From positions 2,026,001 through 2,090,000 of the forward strand of contig CP126123.1 of NCBI GenBank assembly GCA_030123605.1: 64,000 nucleotides of DNA. Reading direction: 5' to 3'. Shown in pieces: positions 1 to 8,647 of the stretch; within the stretch, counting starts at the first letter, position 1, and every line of letters starts with the position of its first letter. A model generated the notes under the pieces. The model was given only the letters and a program-made list of their open reading frames with translations, had not been told where the DNA came from and did not search any database. The position numbers and the translations under genes were made by a program. Source of the DNA: Nitrospira sp. (GTDB lineage Bacteria > Nitrospirota > Nitrospiria > Nitrospirales > Nitrospiraceae).

Positions 1-680
1 ACTTCGTATTCCGCATACCGCGAAGCCTGCACGTATACTCCCTTCGCAGTTTCACGAAGCCGACAGTAGAGTACGGCGTCCGGCACGAATTCCAATTTCG
101 CCCCCTGTTGCTGCACCCGCATACAATAATCGATGTCTTCACAGATGGGAATGGTTTCGTCAAATCCGCCGATCGCGTCATGGAGGGCTCGCTTGATGCC
201 GAGAGTCCCGGAGCCGGCGTGCATAAAGGGTAAAAATGTGAACCGCTGCAACCCGTCAACCTGTGTTTGGCCGCGGGCCGCGCGAATCGATGGCGGATTC
301 AATTTCTCAAACTCCAAGCGAGAAGCCACAAAGTCATGTCGTCTCAGCGCTGCTTCCATCGCGACGGCCCAGCCGGGAGCGGGAATATCGTCCGCATCAC
401 AAAACAGAATCACGTCGCCGGCCGCCGCTTTCACACCCACATTCCTGGCGTGGGAGGCGCCGAGTCGGGCATGTGCATCTATGATACGAACGGCGGGAAT
501 CTGCGCCCTGTACCGGTCAACGACTTGCGCCAATTCATCGGTCGAGCCGTTATCCGCCACGATCACTTCCCATTCAGTCGACCAAGACTGTTCCGCAAGG
601 GCATTGAGGGTGTGTCCGATGGTGTGCGCTGCGTTACGGCAAGGAACGACGATGCTGAGTTTCATGGAGGCATCCGACAT
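1..680 (-). CDS. Family 2 glycosyltransferase, 3' part beyond window
   Basis: This gene encodes a GT-A fold glycosyltransferase that would move a sugar from a nucleotide-sugar donor to a surface polysaccharide or glycolipid. About 226 residues are visible, and the C-terminus lies left of the window. Near the N-terminus the family signature SIVVPCRNAAHTIGHTLNAL is followed by a VIVADNGSTDE strand. The segment VILFCDADDIPAPGW carries the metal-binding acidic cluster. The start is the ATG at 680, and an in-frame ATG at 665 (MKLSIVV) is equally possible. It lies directly downstream of a second family 2 glycosyltransferase on the same strand, so the two are probably one transcription unit. Donor and acceptor cannot be told. 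Confidence 0.85.
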   Translation of the reverse strand, partial: MSDASMKLSIVVPCRNAAHTIGHTLNALAEQSWSTEWEVIVADNGSTDELAQVVDRYRAQIPAVRIIDAHARLGASHARNVGVKAAAGDVILFCDADDIPAPGWAVAMEAALRRHDFVASRLEFEKLNPPSIRAARGQTQVDGLQRFTFLPFMHAGSGTLGIKRALHDAIGGFDETIPICEDIDYCMRVQQQGAKLEFVPDAVLYCRLRETAKGVYVQASRYAEYE

Positions 681-713
681 AGAAACGACTTCTTCCGAAC
701 GACCCTCGCAGCG

Positions 714-2030
714 CTAAGGATGCCGGGGCTCGCCCGTATTTCCCTTCGTGGAAGCAGGGCGCTCGGCCAACAGGCGAGACAACCGGAACAGGCGACCGGG
801 TTGCATCCAGTAACCGGGATCATTGAGGACGGCACTGACGGCCACGAGCCGCGCCATTCTCGGGGAACCGTCTTTCATAGTGACGGCCGCCGCCTCCAGC
901 ATCTCCCCCAACAAGCGGCGCATCGGCGGAGCTTCTCCTGTCGGCGCACCGGCCGCCGGCTTGATCTCATTCCAGAACACCTTCACTGCCTGAACGGGTC
1001 GGTTCGAGGATGCCGCAAGGGAACCGGCGACCCGTTTCACCCATTCAACCACGGCAGCTTCCTGCAGGAGCCAGGGAGAGCGGTGCAATGACGTCAGGAG
1101 ATGTTGCCGAGTCGGCTCCAGACCGCCGCCGGCCCACCAGCGCTGGTGGGCAATGCTCGCACAGACGGCGGCTCTCGCTTTTCGTCGCACACGATCGGCC
1201 TCGGCTGTCGTCGGCAGCCCAGCCAAGGCCGCCTCGATGATCCCCGGCAATAGCTTTTCATTCGTCCCGTCGGCGATCGTACGGTACCAGAGCCCCTGCT
1301 GAGAGAAGCGGCCCCGGGCGACCGGTCCCCCGGAGAGGAACATCCACGGGGTGCGAGCGGCGATTCTGAGCGCCATATCGTAATGCTCCATTGTCGCCTT
1401 ACTCTCGTCGAAAAATCCTGCGCTCTCGAACAGCTCTCGCCGCACCAACCACGTGGGCGGATGGAGGAAGTCTTCGGTTCTCGTCACAAACTCCTCGAAG
1501 ACATTCCCCGAAGGTCCCCATTCCGGCCACAACAACAGGGGAACCTCCCCGCCGGTCACCACACTCTGCCCGTATAGAACACCGATCTCGGGGTGAGATT
1601 CCAAGAGAGGCACCTGCACCATCAGCTTGTGCGTCAGGAACTCGTCGTCGTCATCAAGCAGCGCCACATACTTGCCCTTCGCGCGCTTGATACCGGCATT
1701 GCGAGCCCCGGATGCGCCGCGGTTTTCAGGCAATCTGACGTACTGAATGTTCCGAAATTCGGCAGCCACCTGAGGGGTTTCATCCGGTGAACAGTCGTCC
1801 ACCACGATGATCTCCATGTCGAAGAGTTCTCCGGCCCGCTCTTGGGCCAAGACGGAGAGGATGGCTTTCCGGAGGAGCTCTGCGCGCTTGTAGGTGGGAA
1901 TCACCACGCTCACGAGCGGACGTGAAGCAGGTCGATTCCTGCCTGCTTCCGCATCCTTGCCCTGCTGCGTTCGTGAAACGTCGTGACTCATACAGGCAAC
2001 ATCTTCCTGCCCTGCGACACACTCCGACAT
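714..2030 (-). CDS. Family 2 glycosyltransferase
   Basis: This 438-residue protein has an N-terminal GT-A domain. VSVVIPTYKRAELLRKAILS lies near residue 40, then IIVVDDCSPDET, and the acidic metal-binding run LLDDDDEF follows. The rest is a helical C-terminal extension with no domain I recognise. No membrane segment is obvious, so it is probably cytoplasmic and peripheral to the membrane. The first 35 residues are hydrophilic and poorly conserved in appearance, so an internal Met near residue 14 may be the true start. It sits 33 bases before the next glycosyltransferase and downstream of a Gfo/Idh/MocA oxidoreductase, a grouping typical of sugar modification and surface glycan genes. Substrate unknown. 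Confidence 0.9.
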   Translation of the reverse strand: MSECVAGQEDVACMSHDVSRTQQGKDAEAGRNRPASRPLVSVVIPTYKRAELLRKAILSVLAQERAGELFDMEIIVVDDCSPDETPQVAAEFRNIQYVRLPENRGASGARNAGIKRAKGKYVALLDDDDEFLTHKLMVQVPLLESHPEIGVLYGQSVVTGGEVPLLLWPEWGPSGNVFEEFVTRTEDFLHPPTWLVRRELFESAGFFDESKATMEHYDMALRIAARTPWMFLSGGPVARGRFSQQGLWYRTIADGTNEKLLPGIIEAALAGLPTTAEADRVRRKARAAVCASIAHQRWWAGGGLEPTRQHLLTSLHRSPWLLQEAAVVEWVKRVAGSLAASSNRPVQAVKVFWNEIKPAAGAPTGEAPPMRRLLGEMLEAAAVTMKDGSPRMARLVAVSAVLNDPGYWMQPGRLFRLSRLLAERPASTKGNTGEPRHP

Positions 2031-2147
2031 TATCCGGGACTGAATGTACTGTCTAGTAAAATGATCGCGGCATCAGACCGAACGGCCGTTGCGGAATGGA
2101 CTTTCACGGCTGATTGAACCGAAATCGTACATCGAAAGGTTTCCGGC

Positions 2148-3263
2148 TCAGTCCCCTCTCTGCCTCTCTGCACCTTCCCCCCGCTTTTCGTCCGGCTTCA
2201 GAGGAGTCCACTCGCATCGGCACGAGGCTTCCTCCACGGCGGCAAGGGCTCGCTGCACGGCCAGTCCGTCATGGAAAGACGCGTCGATCTGCCCGTCCAG
2301 TTTGCCTCGGAAACAGGCATCGACAAAGCTCCGCATCATGATGAAAAGGCAGTGCGCCTTGCCGTCTGAAGCCTGTTCCGGCAACGGGACGATCTCCCAG
2401 GATTGCCGAGCGGGAAGAGAAAATTTCAGCACATCCACCGAACCTCTGCTCAATGACGCTTTCAAGGCACCCTGCGATCCCACCACTTCGAGATAGGCCC
2501 TTTCGCTCGAGCAAGGAGTTGCGCGGCTCGCAAACAATTGTCCTCGGACTCCATTTCCGCAGACGAACCAGGCCGAAGCGATATCGTCGGTTTCAACCCG
2601 TGCAACTTCTCCTGTACCGGTATCGACACGTTCACGCGGTATCAACATCGTGAAGCCGGTGACGGCCTGGATCGGCCCAAGCACATACCCGACGAGGTCA
2701 AACAGGTGGGAGGCCAAATCGTAGAGCACTCCGCCGCCGGCCAGATTCATTTTCTCGCGAAACCCGACCGTGGAATCTGAGCGAAGGCCGTCCCAAGACT
2801 CATATCGTATACGCACCAGATAGGGGTCGCCGATGTCACCGCGTCGGAGCCGGCGCTTCAATTCCTGCACGCCGTACAAATATCGATAGGTGAAGGCGAC
2901 CTGATGGATCTTGCGACTCCGCTCCGCCGCCCGAAGCATGTCGACGGCCTCGCCCACATTCATCCCCAACGGCTTTTCGCAGAAGACATGTTTCCCAGCA
3001 GCCAAGGCAGCCTGTGCCTGGACCGCGTGACACACGTTCGGAGTCGCAATAGTCACTGCATCGATGTCTTTCCGTGCACACAATTCTTGATAATCGATGG
3101 AAACCTCGGGCACCTCCAACCGTCGGGCCATCGCGCCTGTCCGATCAGAGTCCCTTCCGCAGAGCACAACGACTTCTGCTTGTGGATGGGATTGCAAACC
3201 AGGCACATGACAGGTTTCAGCAAAGGCCCCTGCCCCGATCACACCCAATCGTAACTTTGTCAT
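2148..3263 (-). CDS. Gfo/Idh/MocA family oxidoreductase
   Basis: This is an NAD(P)-dependent sugar or inositol dehydrogenase type protein. The Rossmann motif LGVIGAGAFAETCHVPGLQ opens the protein. ATPNVCHAVQAQAALAAGKH and VFCEKPLGMNV follow, the latter holding the catalytic Lys of the family EKP motif. The C-terminal half is the usual GFO_IDH_MocA alpha/beta domain. I chose the ATG that gives MTKLRLGVIG. A GTG 39 bases upstream (3302) has an AAGGGA only 3 bases before it and would add 13 unusual residues. It probably makes or modifies a nucleotide sugar used by the two glycosyltransferases that follow it. The exact substrate cannot be read from sequence. Confidence 0.87.
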   Translation of the reverse strand: MTKLRLGVIGAGAFAETCHVPGLQSHPQAEVVVLCGRDSDRTGAMARRLEVPEVSIDYQELCARKDIDAVTIATPNVCHAVQAQAALAAGKHVFCEKPLGMNVGEAVDMLRAAERSRKIHQVAFTYRYLYGVQELKRRLRRGDIGDPYLVRIRYESWDGLRSDSTVGFREKMNLAGGGVLYDLASHLFDLVGYVLGPIQAVTGFTMLIPRERVDTGTGEVARVETDDIASAWFVCGNGVRGQLFASRATPCSSERAYLEVVGSQGALKASLSRGSVDVLKFSLPARQSWEIVPLPEQASDGKAHCLFIMMRSFVDACFRGKLDGQIDASFHDGLAVQRALAAVEEASCRCEWTPLKPDEKRGEGAERQRGD

Positions 3264-3380
3264 GCGAAATCCGACTGAATGAATGTGGATGACCGGTCGC
3301 ACGAGTCCCTTCGAAAAGGATCGCAGGTCGTGAAACCGGACTCGAAGGTGATACGACAGGAGCTCCTCAGAAACACATTA

Positions 3381-3386
3381 ATTATA
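3381..3386 (-). promoter_or_regulatory. Possible -10 box for the oxidoreductase/glycosyltransferase unit
   Basis: On the minus strand TATAAT lies about 120 bases before the oxidoreductase start. The hexamer is a perfect match, but no good -35 hexamer is visible 16-18 bases upstream. The remaining 3303-3499 stretch shows nothing else. Confidence 0.3.
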
Positions 3387-3499
3387 CCTGAACATCGTGA
3401 GAAGGTTGAGTCGGAGGTACGGCGGGCCGCAGTCATTTCATTTCATTGAGAAAGCCGGCAATGGCTTTAGATCGAACCGGCCCGGGGGCCGCGGGGCTG

Positions 3500-4411
3500 T
3501 CACTCTGTTTGTTTGAGGCGGGCCGACTGCCATCCGACCAACCAGACCCCGACGAGGATCAGGATAATGCCGACAATCTCCCGCATCCCGATGGTCTCGC
3601 CTAGAATGACGGCGGACAACAGCAACGCCGACACCGGAATGAGGTTGACGAACACCCCCGCTCGGGAAGGTCCCACACCCTTGACCCCATACAACCAAGC
3701 CTGCTGTCCCAAGGCAGTGGCGAACACGATGAGGTACAACAGCGCCAGCCAGCCGGAAACCGGCACCACGTCGATTCCGGTGACCAGCAGTTTTCGGTCG
3801 GTCCAGAGCAGCGGAATCTGCAGTAGGAGCGAAATCAACAAGGTCGTCCAATTGACGGTCAACGGAGACAGGCGCTCCATGACCTCTCGGCCGCCGATGG
3901 AGTACAGAGCCCAACTGATGAGCCCCAAAAGAACCAATAGGCCGCCCAGCCAGGGACTCTCCCCGCTCGACGCATCCCCTCCCAGGCCGGACACAAGGGC
4001 GACCCCGGCGAAAGACAGGGCGCAGCCGCCCGCCACCGTCTTGAAGGGAATATCCCGCACCAGCAGGGATGACAGTAGCGCGGTAATGGCCGGACTGGCG
4101 CCGATAATGACTCCGGCGGTAGAGGCACCGATGTAGCGGAGACCGAACAGGGTCAAGAGATGGTTACCCAACACTCCGAGGCCGAGGAGCGACAGAAATT
4201 TCAGATCGCGCATGGTCAACGCCGTACGGGCGCTTTCGGTCCACCACCAAAGGGGAATCAAGATCGCGAGCGCCCCGACTCCGCGTAGAATCGACGTCTC
4301 TACGGCCGAGAAGGCTCCGAGCGCCACCTTCTGCCCCACGATGGAACCACCCCACACCAGTGCCGATGTGGTGAGGGCGGTATAGGCTGCGAACGCCGTC
4401 GGCTTTTCCAT
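3500..4411 (-). CDS. EamA/DMT family membrane exporter
   Basis: This 303-residue integral membrane protein has about ten hydrophobic helices arranged as two EamA repeats, roughly residues 8-140 and 150-296. The repeat hallmarks are visible: SALVWGGSIVGQKVAL near the N-terminus and GASTAGVIIGASPAITALLS at the end of repeat one. GPSRAGVFVNLIPVSALLLS sits at the matching place in repeat two. Members of the drug/metabolite transporter superfamily export small metabolites or take up nucleotide precursors. The substrate cannot be assigned. It lies 48 bases before the O-methyltransferase stop and on the same strand, so the two are likely cotranscribed. Confidence 0.9.
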   Translation of the reverse strand: MEKPTAFAAYTALTTSALVWGGSIVGQKVALGAFSAVETSILRGVGALAILIPLWWWTESARTALTMRDLKFLSLLGLGVLGNHLLTLFGLRYIGASTAGVIIGASPAITALLSSLLVRDIPFKTVAGGCALSFAGVALVSGLGGDASSGESPWLGGLLVLLGLISWALYSIGGREVMERLSPLTVNWTTLLISLLLQIPLLWTDRKLLVTGIDVVPVSGWLALLYLIVFATALGQQAWLYGVKGVGPSRAGVFVNLIPVSALLLSAVILGETIGMREIVGIILILVGVWLVGWQSARLKQTE

Positions 4412-4459
4412 TGATTCACGCCCTCGAACGAACGTACCGCTCCCCTGTCGGCAGACCGC

Positions 4460-5119
4460 TCATGACATTGCCTGCGACGGCTTCGGCGTGATGACCCAAA
4501 TACCGTCTCGAATCGTCGTCAACACGGCGGTTACCCGAGGATCGCCCGCCACGACTCGGTTGAGATCCTGAATCGCTGCGGTACGGTCGTCCGGCGGCGG
4601 ATCGTGCAGCACCTCTCCGTCCCATAGAACGTTGTCGATGAGAATCACGCCGTGCAGGGACAACAACTCCATCGCACGACGATAATAATTCACGTAGTTC
4701 TGCTTGTCGGCATCGATAAAGATCAGGTCGAAGGGCCCCTTTAGCCCGGCCATCGTCTCCAACGCGGCCCCCATGCGGATCTCGACCTTGCGGCCGTGCG
4801 GAGATTGCGCGAAGAATCGCCGGGCGACGGCCGCAGACTCTTCGTCCACTTCGCAAGTTACCACGCAGCCCTGTTCGGGCAATGCCTCGGCAAAACAGAG
4901 GGCGCTGTATCCCGTGAACATGCCGATCTCCAACACCCGCGTAGCCTGCACCAGGCGAGTCATCGAATGCAGAAACGCTCCTTCCAGCGGGCCGACAAGC
5001 ATGCGGGCGAATTCCATCGTCCGTTCCGTTTCCTCGCGCAACGCCCGGCGAACGGGGGATTCCGGCAAGGAATGGGCGGCAGCATAGGCATCAATCTGCG
5101 GCAGAACCAGATCGGTCAT
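4460..5119 (-). CDS. SAM-dependent O-methyltransferase (caffeoyl-CoA OMT type)
   Basis: This 219-residue cytoplasmic class I methyltransferase belongs to the cation-dependent catechol/caffeoyl-CoA family. The SAM-binding motif I is VLEIGMFTGYSALCFAEALP at residues 62-81. The strand DLIFIDADKQNYVNYY carries the Asp that binds the divalent metal, and ILIDNVLWDGEV follows. The start is the ATG at 5119, with GGAG nine bases upstream. A longer reading frame to 5224 lacks a ribosome site and overlaps the promoter region of the divergent peptidase gene. Bacterial members methylate small catechols. The natural substrate here is unknown. Confidence 0.88.
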   Translation of the reverse strand: MTDLVLPQIDAYAAAHSLPESPVRRALREETERTMEFARMLVGPLEGAFLHSMTRLVQATRVLEIGMFTGYSALCFAEALPEQGCVVTCEVDEESAAVARRFFAQSPHGRKVEIRMGAALETMAGLKGPFDLIFIDADKQNYVNYYRRAMELLSLHGVILIDNVLWDGEVLHDPPPDDRTAAIQDLNRVVAGDPRVTAVLTTIRDGIWVITPKPSQAMS

Positions 5120-5205
5120 CGGTTTCACTCCGTAAGAAAGGTATGCGACAATCCGCACCGACCGCGGGATCTTACCACGGACGCAACCGGAGAAGGAGCG
5201 CGAAG

Positions 5206-6738
5206 GTGAAGACATTGACGACATTGGAACCGCTGACGACCAGGCTGCTGGAAATTCGGCGTATCAACAGTGCCGCGTCGGTGCTGTCGTGGGATCAGGA
5301 AACCTTCATGCCCACGGGCGGCGGTGCGGCCCGCGCCGAACAAATCGCCGTTCTCGAAGGCCTCGCACATCAGAAGTTCGTTTCCGCCGAGGTCGAAACC
5401 CTGCTTACCGGTTGGATCGATCCTGCCACGGGACAGGCCGCCGAGACGGCGAACGAGGGTTGGGATGAACCGTCGCGAGCACTCCTCCGGGAAACCTGGC
5501 GCGATTTCAGCCGTGCCAAGAAGCTTCCGTCGGACTTCGTGACCCGGCTGAGCCGTGAATGTTCCTTGGCTCAGCAGGCCTGGGTGACGGCACGGGAAGA
5601 GAACCGCTTCTCGACGTTCCTACCGCACCTCAAGACGGTACTCGGTCTCAAACGCGACGAAGCGCAGTATTTGGGATACAAGGACTCGCCCTACGACGCG
5701 CTGCTGGATACCTACGAGCCGGGAACCACCGTGGCCCAACTCATCCCGCTGTTCACCGGGCTGCGGGAACGCCTCGTTCCGCTGTTGCAACGCGTCCAGG
5801 GGAGTACGGTCACCATCGACGACCGTTGCCTGCACCAGAGCTTCGACCAGGCCCGGCAACTCGAATTCGGGCGGCTCGTCCTGGTGGCGATGGGTTATGA
5901 TTTCGAGCGAGGCCGGCTCGACCAGTCGGCCCATCCGTTCACGACCTCGTTTCACCCCACCGATGTCCGTGTGACGACACGAGTCTTCGAAAAGGACCTG
6001 CCGTCCTGCCTCTTCAGTTGCATCCACGAAGGCGGTCACGGGCTGTATGATCAGGGACTGGCCCCACATTACTACGGCACCCCGCTGGGCGAGTCCGTTT
6101 CTCTCGGCTTCCACGAAAGCCAGTCGCGGCTGTGGGAGAATTGTGTGGGCCGGTCCCTCGCCTTCTGGCGCTGTTTCTATCCGATGCTGCAGCAGACCTT
6201 CCCCCAGCAACTGGCGGAAGTGCCGCTCGATCGGTTCTACGCCGCCATCAACCGCGCCGCCCCCTCCCTGATCCGCGTCGAAGCGGACGAGCTGACCTAC
6301 AATCTCCACATCATGCTGCGCGTCGAAATCGAACAGGCCCTTATCGAAGGGCGCGCCCAGCCCGACGATTTGCCCGGTCTGTGGAACGAAAAGATGCATG
6401 CCTACCTCGGTATCGCGCCGGAACGGGACGCCGAAGGCGTGCTGCAGGACGTACATTGGTCGATGGGAGCCTTCGGGTACTTCCCGACCTATACGTTGGG
6501 GAATCTCTATTCCGTGCAATTCTTCGAGCAGGCGAAACAGGAACTGCCGCAATTGGACGAGGACCTGGCGACGGGACACCTTCTGCCGCTCCGGCGGTGG
6601 CTTGAACAGAAAATCCATCGTTGGGGACGTATGTTCACCCCCGATCACCTGGCCCGGCGCGTGACCGGCACTGGGGTGAACCCGGAACCGTTTCTCCGGT
6701 ACCTTGAACAGAAGTACGGAGCACTCTACCGGCTCTGA
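5206..6738 (+). CDS. M32 family metallocarboxypeptidase (Taq type)
   Basis: This 510-residue cytoplasmic zinc carboxypeptidase removes C-terminal residues from peptides. The zinc motif HEGGH is at residues 274-278, and the third ligand Glu lies in HESQSRLWEN about 26 residues later, as in the thermostable carboxypeptidase 1 family. Length is normal for the family (about 500). The start is the GTG at 5206, preceded by AAGGAG with a 7-base gap. An upstream ATG at 5143 would add an Arg-rich stretch with no family similarity. The gene is divergent from the O-methyltransferase and is followed by hairpins and a T-tract. Confidence 0.93.
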   Translation: MKTLTTLEPLTTRLLEIRRINSAASVLSWDQETFMPTGGGAARAEQIAVLEGLAHQKFVSAEVETLLTGWIDPATGQAAETANEGWDEPSRALLRETWRDFSRAKKLPSDFVTRLSRECSLAQQAWVTAREENRFSTFLPHLKTVLGLKRDEAQYLGYKDSPYDALLDTYEPGTTVAQLIPLFTGLRERLVPLLQRVQGSTVTIDDRCLHQSFDQARQLEFGRLVLVAMGYDFERGRLDQSAHPFTTSFHPTDVRVTTRVFEKDLPSCLFSCIHEGGHGLYDQGLAPHYYGTPLGESVSLGFHESQSRLWENCVGRSLAFWRCFYPMLQQTFPQQLAEVPLDRFYAAINRAAPSLIRVEADELTYNLHIMLRVEIEQALIEGRAQPDDLPGLWNEKMHAYLGIAPERDAEGVLQDVHWSMGAFGYFPTYTLGNLYSVQFFEQAKQELPQLDEDLATGHLLPLRRWLEQKIHRWGRMFTPDHLARRVTGTGVNPEPFLRYLEQKYGALYRL

Positions 6739-6832
6739 CTGTGCCGACGCATCGGCAACAACTCTCACCCGTTCCTGCAAAGCCCACCATCTCCCTACCT
6801 CCCTACGAGTCAGTCATACCTGCTGTCGCCTA

Positions 6833-6876
6833 GGTGAATCACCTGGTCATACCAGGGCCGATCAGCCCTTTTTTTT
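6833..6876 (+). terminator. Hairpin cluster with T-tract after the M32 peptidase
   Basis: Three small inverted repeats lie in a row. AGGTG/CACCT spans 6833-6845 and CCTGG/CCAGG spans 6842-6856. AGGGC/GCCCT spans 6854-6869 with a six-base loop and runs into eight T residues. The last is a short but plausible intrinsic terminator, and the earlier hairpins are mutually exclusive with it. Confidence 0.55.
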
Positions 6877-7212
6877 CCTTCCAACACCTGATAACATACG
6901 AGTGATCACGTAGGCACCTCACCTGATTGCAAAGCAGGTAGGCGACCGTCCCGGATCACCGGGCCGGAGCAGGGGTTCGCTGACGCTTCTTGGCCGGAAA
7001 CGATACCGGGAACGAGGGGGCCGTGAGGCAGGGTGCAGGGAAGAAGATGTTGAACGTCCATTCAGGCCGGGATGGGGGTCCGTTTTCAATCCGAACTCAG
7101 AATCCAGCTCGCCGGATCTTACAGAGAAGTCACCTGGCCAACAAACCCGCCGAATACTTCGACGATGAACCGGGGTGCAGGAACCCCCTGAACACCACCA
7201 TCCTCTCAACCG
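6877..7212. other. Gene-poor stretch, nothing recognised
   Basis: Between the terminator and the decayed helix-turn-helix no reading frame shows family resemblance or a ribosome site. The frame opening at 6990 has Arg/Gly-rich, non-protein-like composition until it reaches the LuxR-like remnant. I see no RNA gene here. Confidence 0.4.
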
Positions 7213-7360
7213 CACTCTCGGACCGAGAAATGGAGATTCTCCGCCTGAACCTGAGCATCAAAACCGTCAGTACCTGCCGCACCAGGCTGCTCACCAAGCT
7301 GGGCACATGAGGATCACCGCGGAGTTGATTCGATATGCTCTGGCTCAGCAACCGATCTGA
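7213..7360 (+). pseudogene. Decayed LuxR/NarL-type helix-turn-helix
   Basis: The frame ending at 7310 reads LSDREMEILRLN directly joined to LSIKTVSTCRTRLLTKLG. The shift to the next frame gives RITAELIRYALAQQPI up to 7360. These are the start, recognition helix and C-terminal end of the LuxR_C_like domain of two-component response regulators. About a dozen residues around the second helix are missing, and a two-base insertion breaks the frame before the last helix. No intact receiver domain precedes it. I call it a remnant of a NarL/FixJ-type regulator. Confidence 0.6.
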
Positions 7361-7452
7361 CGTTGATCGTGATCGATCCGGCCCATTGTCGTCGCTTAGC
7401 CGTTGTTCATCATCAACACTATAAAGAGTCGCGAGCCTTGCTCGGGAGGATT

Positions 7453-7836
7453 ATGTCCAACGTACTCGTCGTCAATGCAGACCTTGATCTGAACCGACTC
7501 ATCAAATCGGCATTGCCGGAGAACGAACACTTCATACGCCACAGTACCAGTTTGAAGGCGGCCTGCGTCGAGCCCTTGTCGTCGCTCGACCTGGTCATCG
7601 CCCGTCTCGTGGCGGACGACGATCAGGGACCGGAGGACTTGGTGGAACTCCGCCAGGCCTTTCCGGCCGCTCGTGTGATCGTCACGGCGGCACTCCACGA
7701 TCCCATCCTGGAAGGAGAAAAATTTCAGCGCGTCGTGCGGGAGCTGCACATCGAATACTGCTTGATCGATCCCCTTGAGAGCGGTGCGGTCGTACAGGCG
7801 ATCCAGTCGGCGCTGGCTCTCCCGAGACGCTCATAA
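7453..7836 (+). CDS. Degenerate response-regulator receiver protein
   Basis: This 127-residue stand-alone protein has a receiver-like fold. NVLVVNADLDLNRLIKSALP is a typical first strand and helix, VIVTAALHD resembles strand four with its Ser/Thr, and LIDPLESGAVVQAIQSAL resembles the last strand and helix. The phospho-acceptor Asp expected after DLVI is absent (the sequence is DLVIARLV). The conserved Lys before Pro is replaced by Asp (LIDP). It therefore probably cannot be phosphorylated in the usual way and may act as a protein-binding module. The start is the ATG at 7453, with GGGAGGA just upstream at a short spacing. A longer frame from 7363 has no ribosome site. It could also be non-functional. 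Confidence 0.6.
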   Translation: MSNVLVVNADLDLNRLIKSALPENEHFIRHSTSLKAACVEPLSSLDLVIARLVADDDQGPEDLVELRQAFPAARVIVTAALHDPILEGEKFQRVVRELHIEYCLIDPLESGAVVQAIQSALALPRRS

Positions 7837-7927
7837 CCACGCGCGAACCGGCGCCGCACCAGCACCCTCACTCTTTCAGACGCCCTTGTCGGGCGGCTTA
7901 CTTGAAAGCCGATCGTCCCGCCGGGCG

Positions 7928-8491
7928 TCAGTATCCCATCGCAGTATTCAACTTTGTCGAAAGGCTTGCGGACAAGGTGAATTCGGCCGCTACTTCGATG
8001 CGGGCGGGAACCAGTAAGGTCGTATGAAACACGATGTCGCGGATCGGAATTTTGAATTCCGGCTGCTGGGGCGTACTCAGCTCGACCGACTCGACGGACT
8101 GGGTGATGGCGGTGACATCCTGCGGCCCGTAGGTGACGATCACCGCCTGCATGAGATCGCGCACCTTCTCGTTGATGTCGTTCCCTTCGGTAGCTTTCAT
8201 CAACAGCGGGATGACTTCGTCACGAGCCTGATCGGAAAGGCTGAAATTTTCGATTCGTTCCTTGCGCCGCAACGAGGTCAAATCGTTGTCGAGATCCTTG
8301 CTGAACGCACCGTAGGCAAAACGGAAAAACTCGAAATGAAACCCCTTGAAGCCCTTGCCGAACATTTGAAGTTCGCAAAGGAAACAGAGCTGTTGGAGCT
8401 TGACGTCGCTCAGCAGCCCGTAGGGCTCGGCCAGCGACAGCACGTACAGGAGCAATGCTCGATCGACCGTCATTTCGTGTGGTTTTCGCAC
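7928..8491 (-). CDS. Panacea/SocA-like (DUF4065-type) protein
   Basis: This 187-residue soluble protein has an N-terminal region LLLYVLSLAEPYGLLSDVKL followed by QQLCFLCELQ and FHFEFFRFAYGAFSKDL. That layout resembles the Panacea (DUF4065, SocA-like) fold: a helix with KLQ, then a Tyr/Phe-rich strand with an F..FRFA(Y)G.FS motif. Panacea proteins are often antitoxin modules or phage-associated chaperone adaptors. The C-terminal 80 residues are not recognised. The start is a GTG at 8491 preceded by AAGGAGAGG. ATG 8473 is an alternative. It has no adjacent small toxin-like gene and is divergent from fur. The family assignment is tentative. Confidence 0.5.
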   Translation of the reverse strand: MRKPHEMTVDRALLLYVLSLAEPYGLLSDVKLQQLCFLCELQMFGKGFKGFHFEFFRFAYGAFSKDLDNDLTSLRRKERIENFSLSDQARDEVIPLLMKATEGNDINEKVRDLMQAVIVTYGPQDVTAITQSVESVELSTPQQPEFKIPIRDIVFHTTLLVPARIEVAAEFTLSASLSTKLNTAMGY

Positions 8492-8589
8492 GCTCCGCCT
8501 CTCCTTCGATAGTCTTCAGCCGGGTAGGACTATAGACGGGGGCATTTCTCCTCGTCAATCGACGGTCGTCCGCATTTTCTTCGCACCCC

Positions 8590-8619
8590 TTGACCCATCG
8601 AGGGACTTTCGTCTTTAAT
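8590..8619 (+). promoter_or_regulatory. Probable promoter of fur
   Basis: TTGACC at 8590-8595 and TTTAAT at 8614-8619 are separated by 18 bases and match sigma-70 hexamers 5/6 and 5/6. Transcription would begin near 8626. That excludes the ATG at 8618 and supports the ATG at 8648 as the fur start. Confidence 0.45.
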
Positions 8620-8647
8620 GAGCGTCTTGCACACCGATCCATACACC

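Noticed and set aside
5620-6780. Minus-strand frame of 386 codons opposite the M32 peptidase
   Set aside because: Translation lacks protein-like hydrophobic patterns, and the plus strand carries the HEGGH motif.
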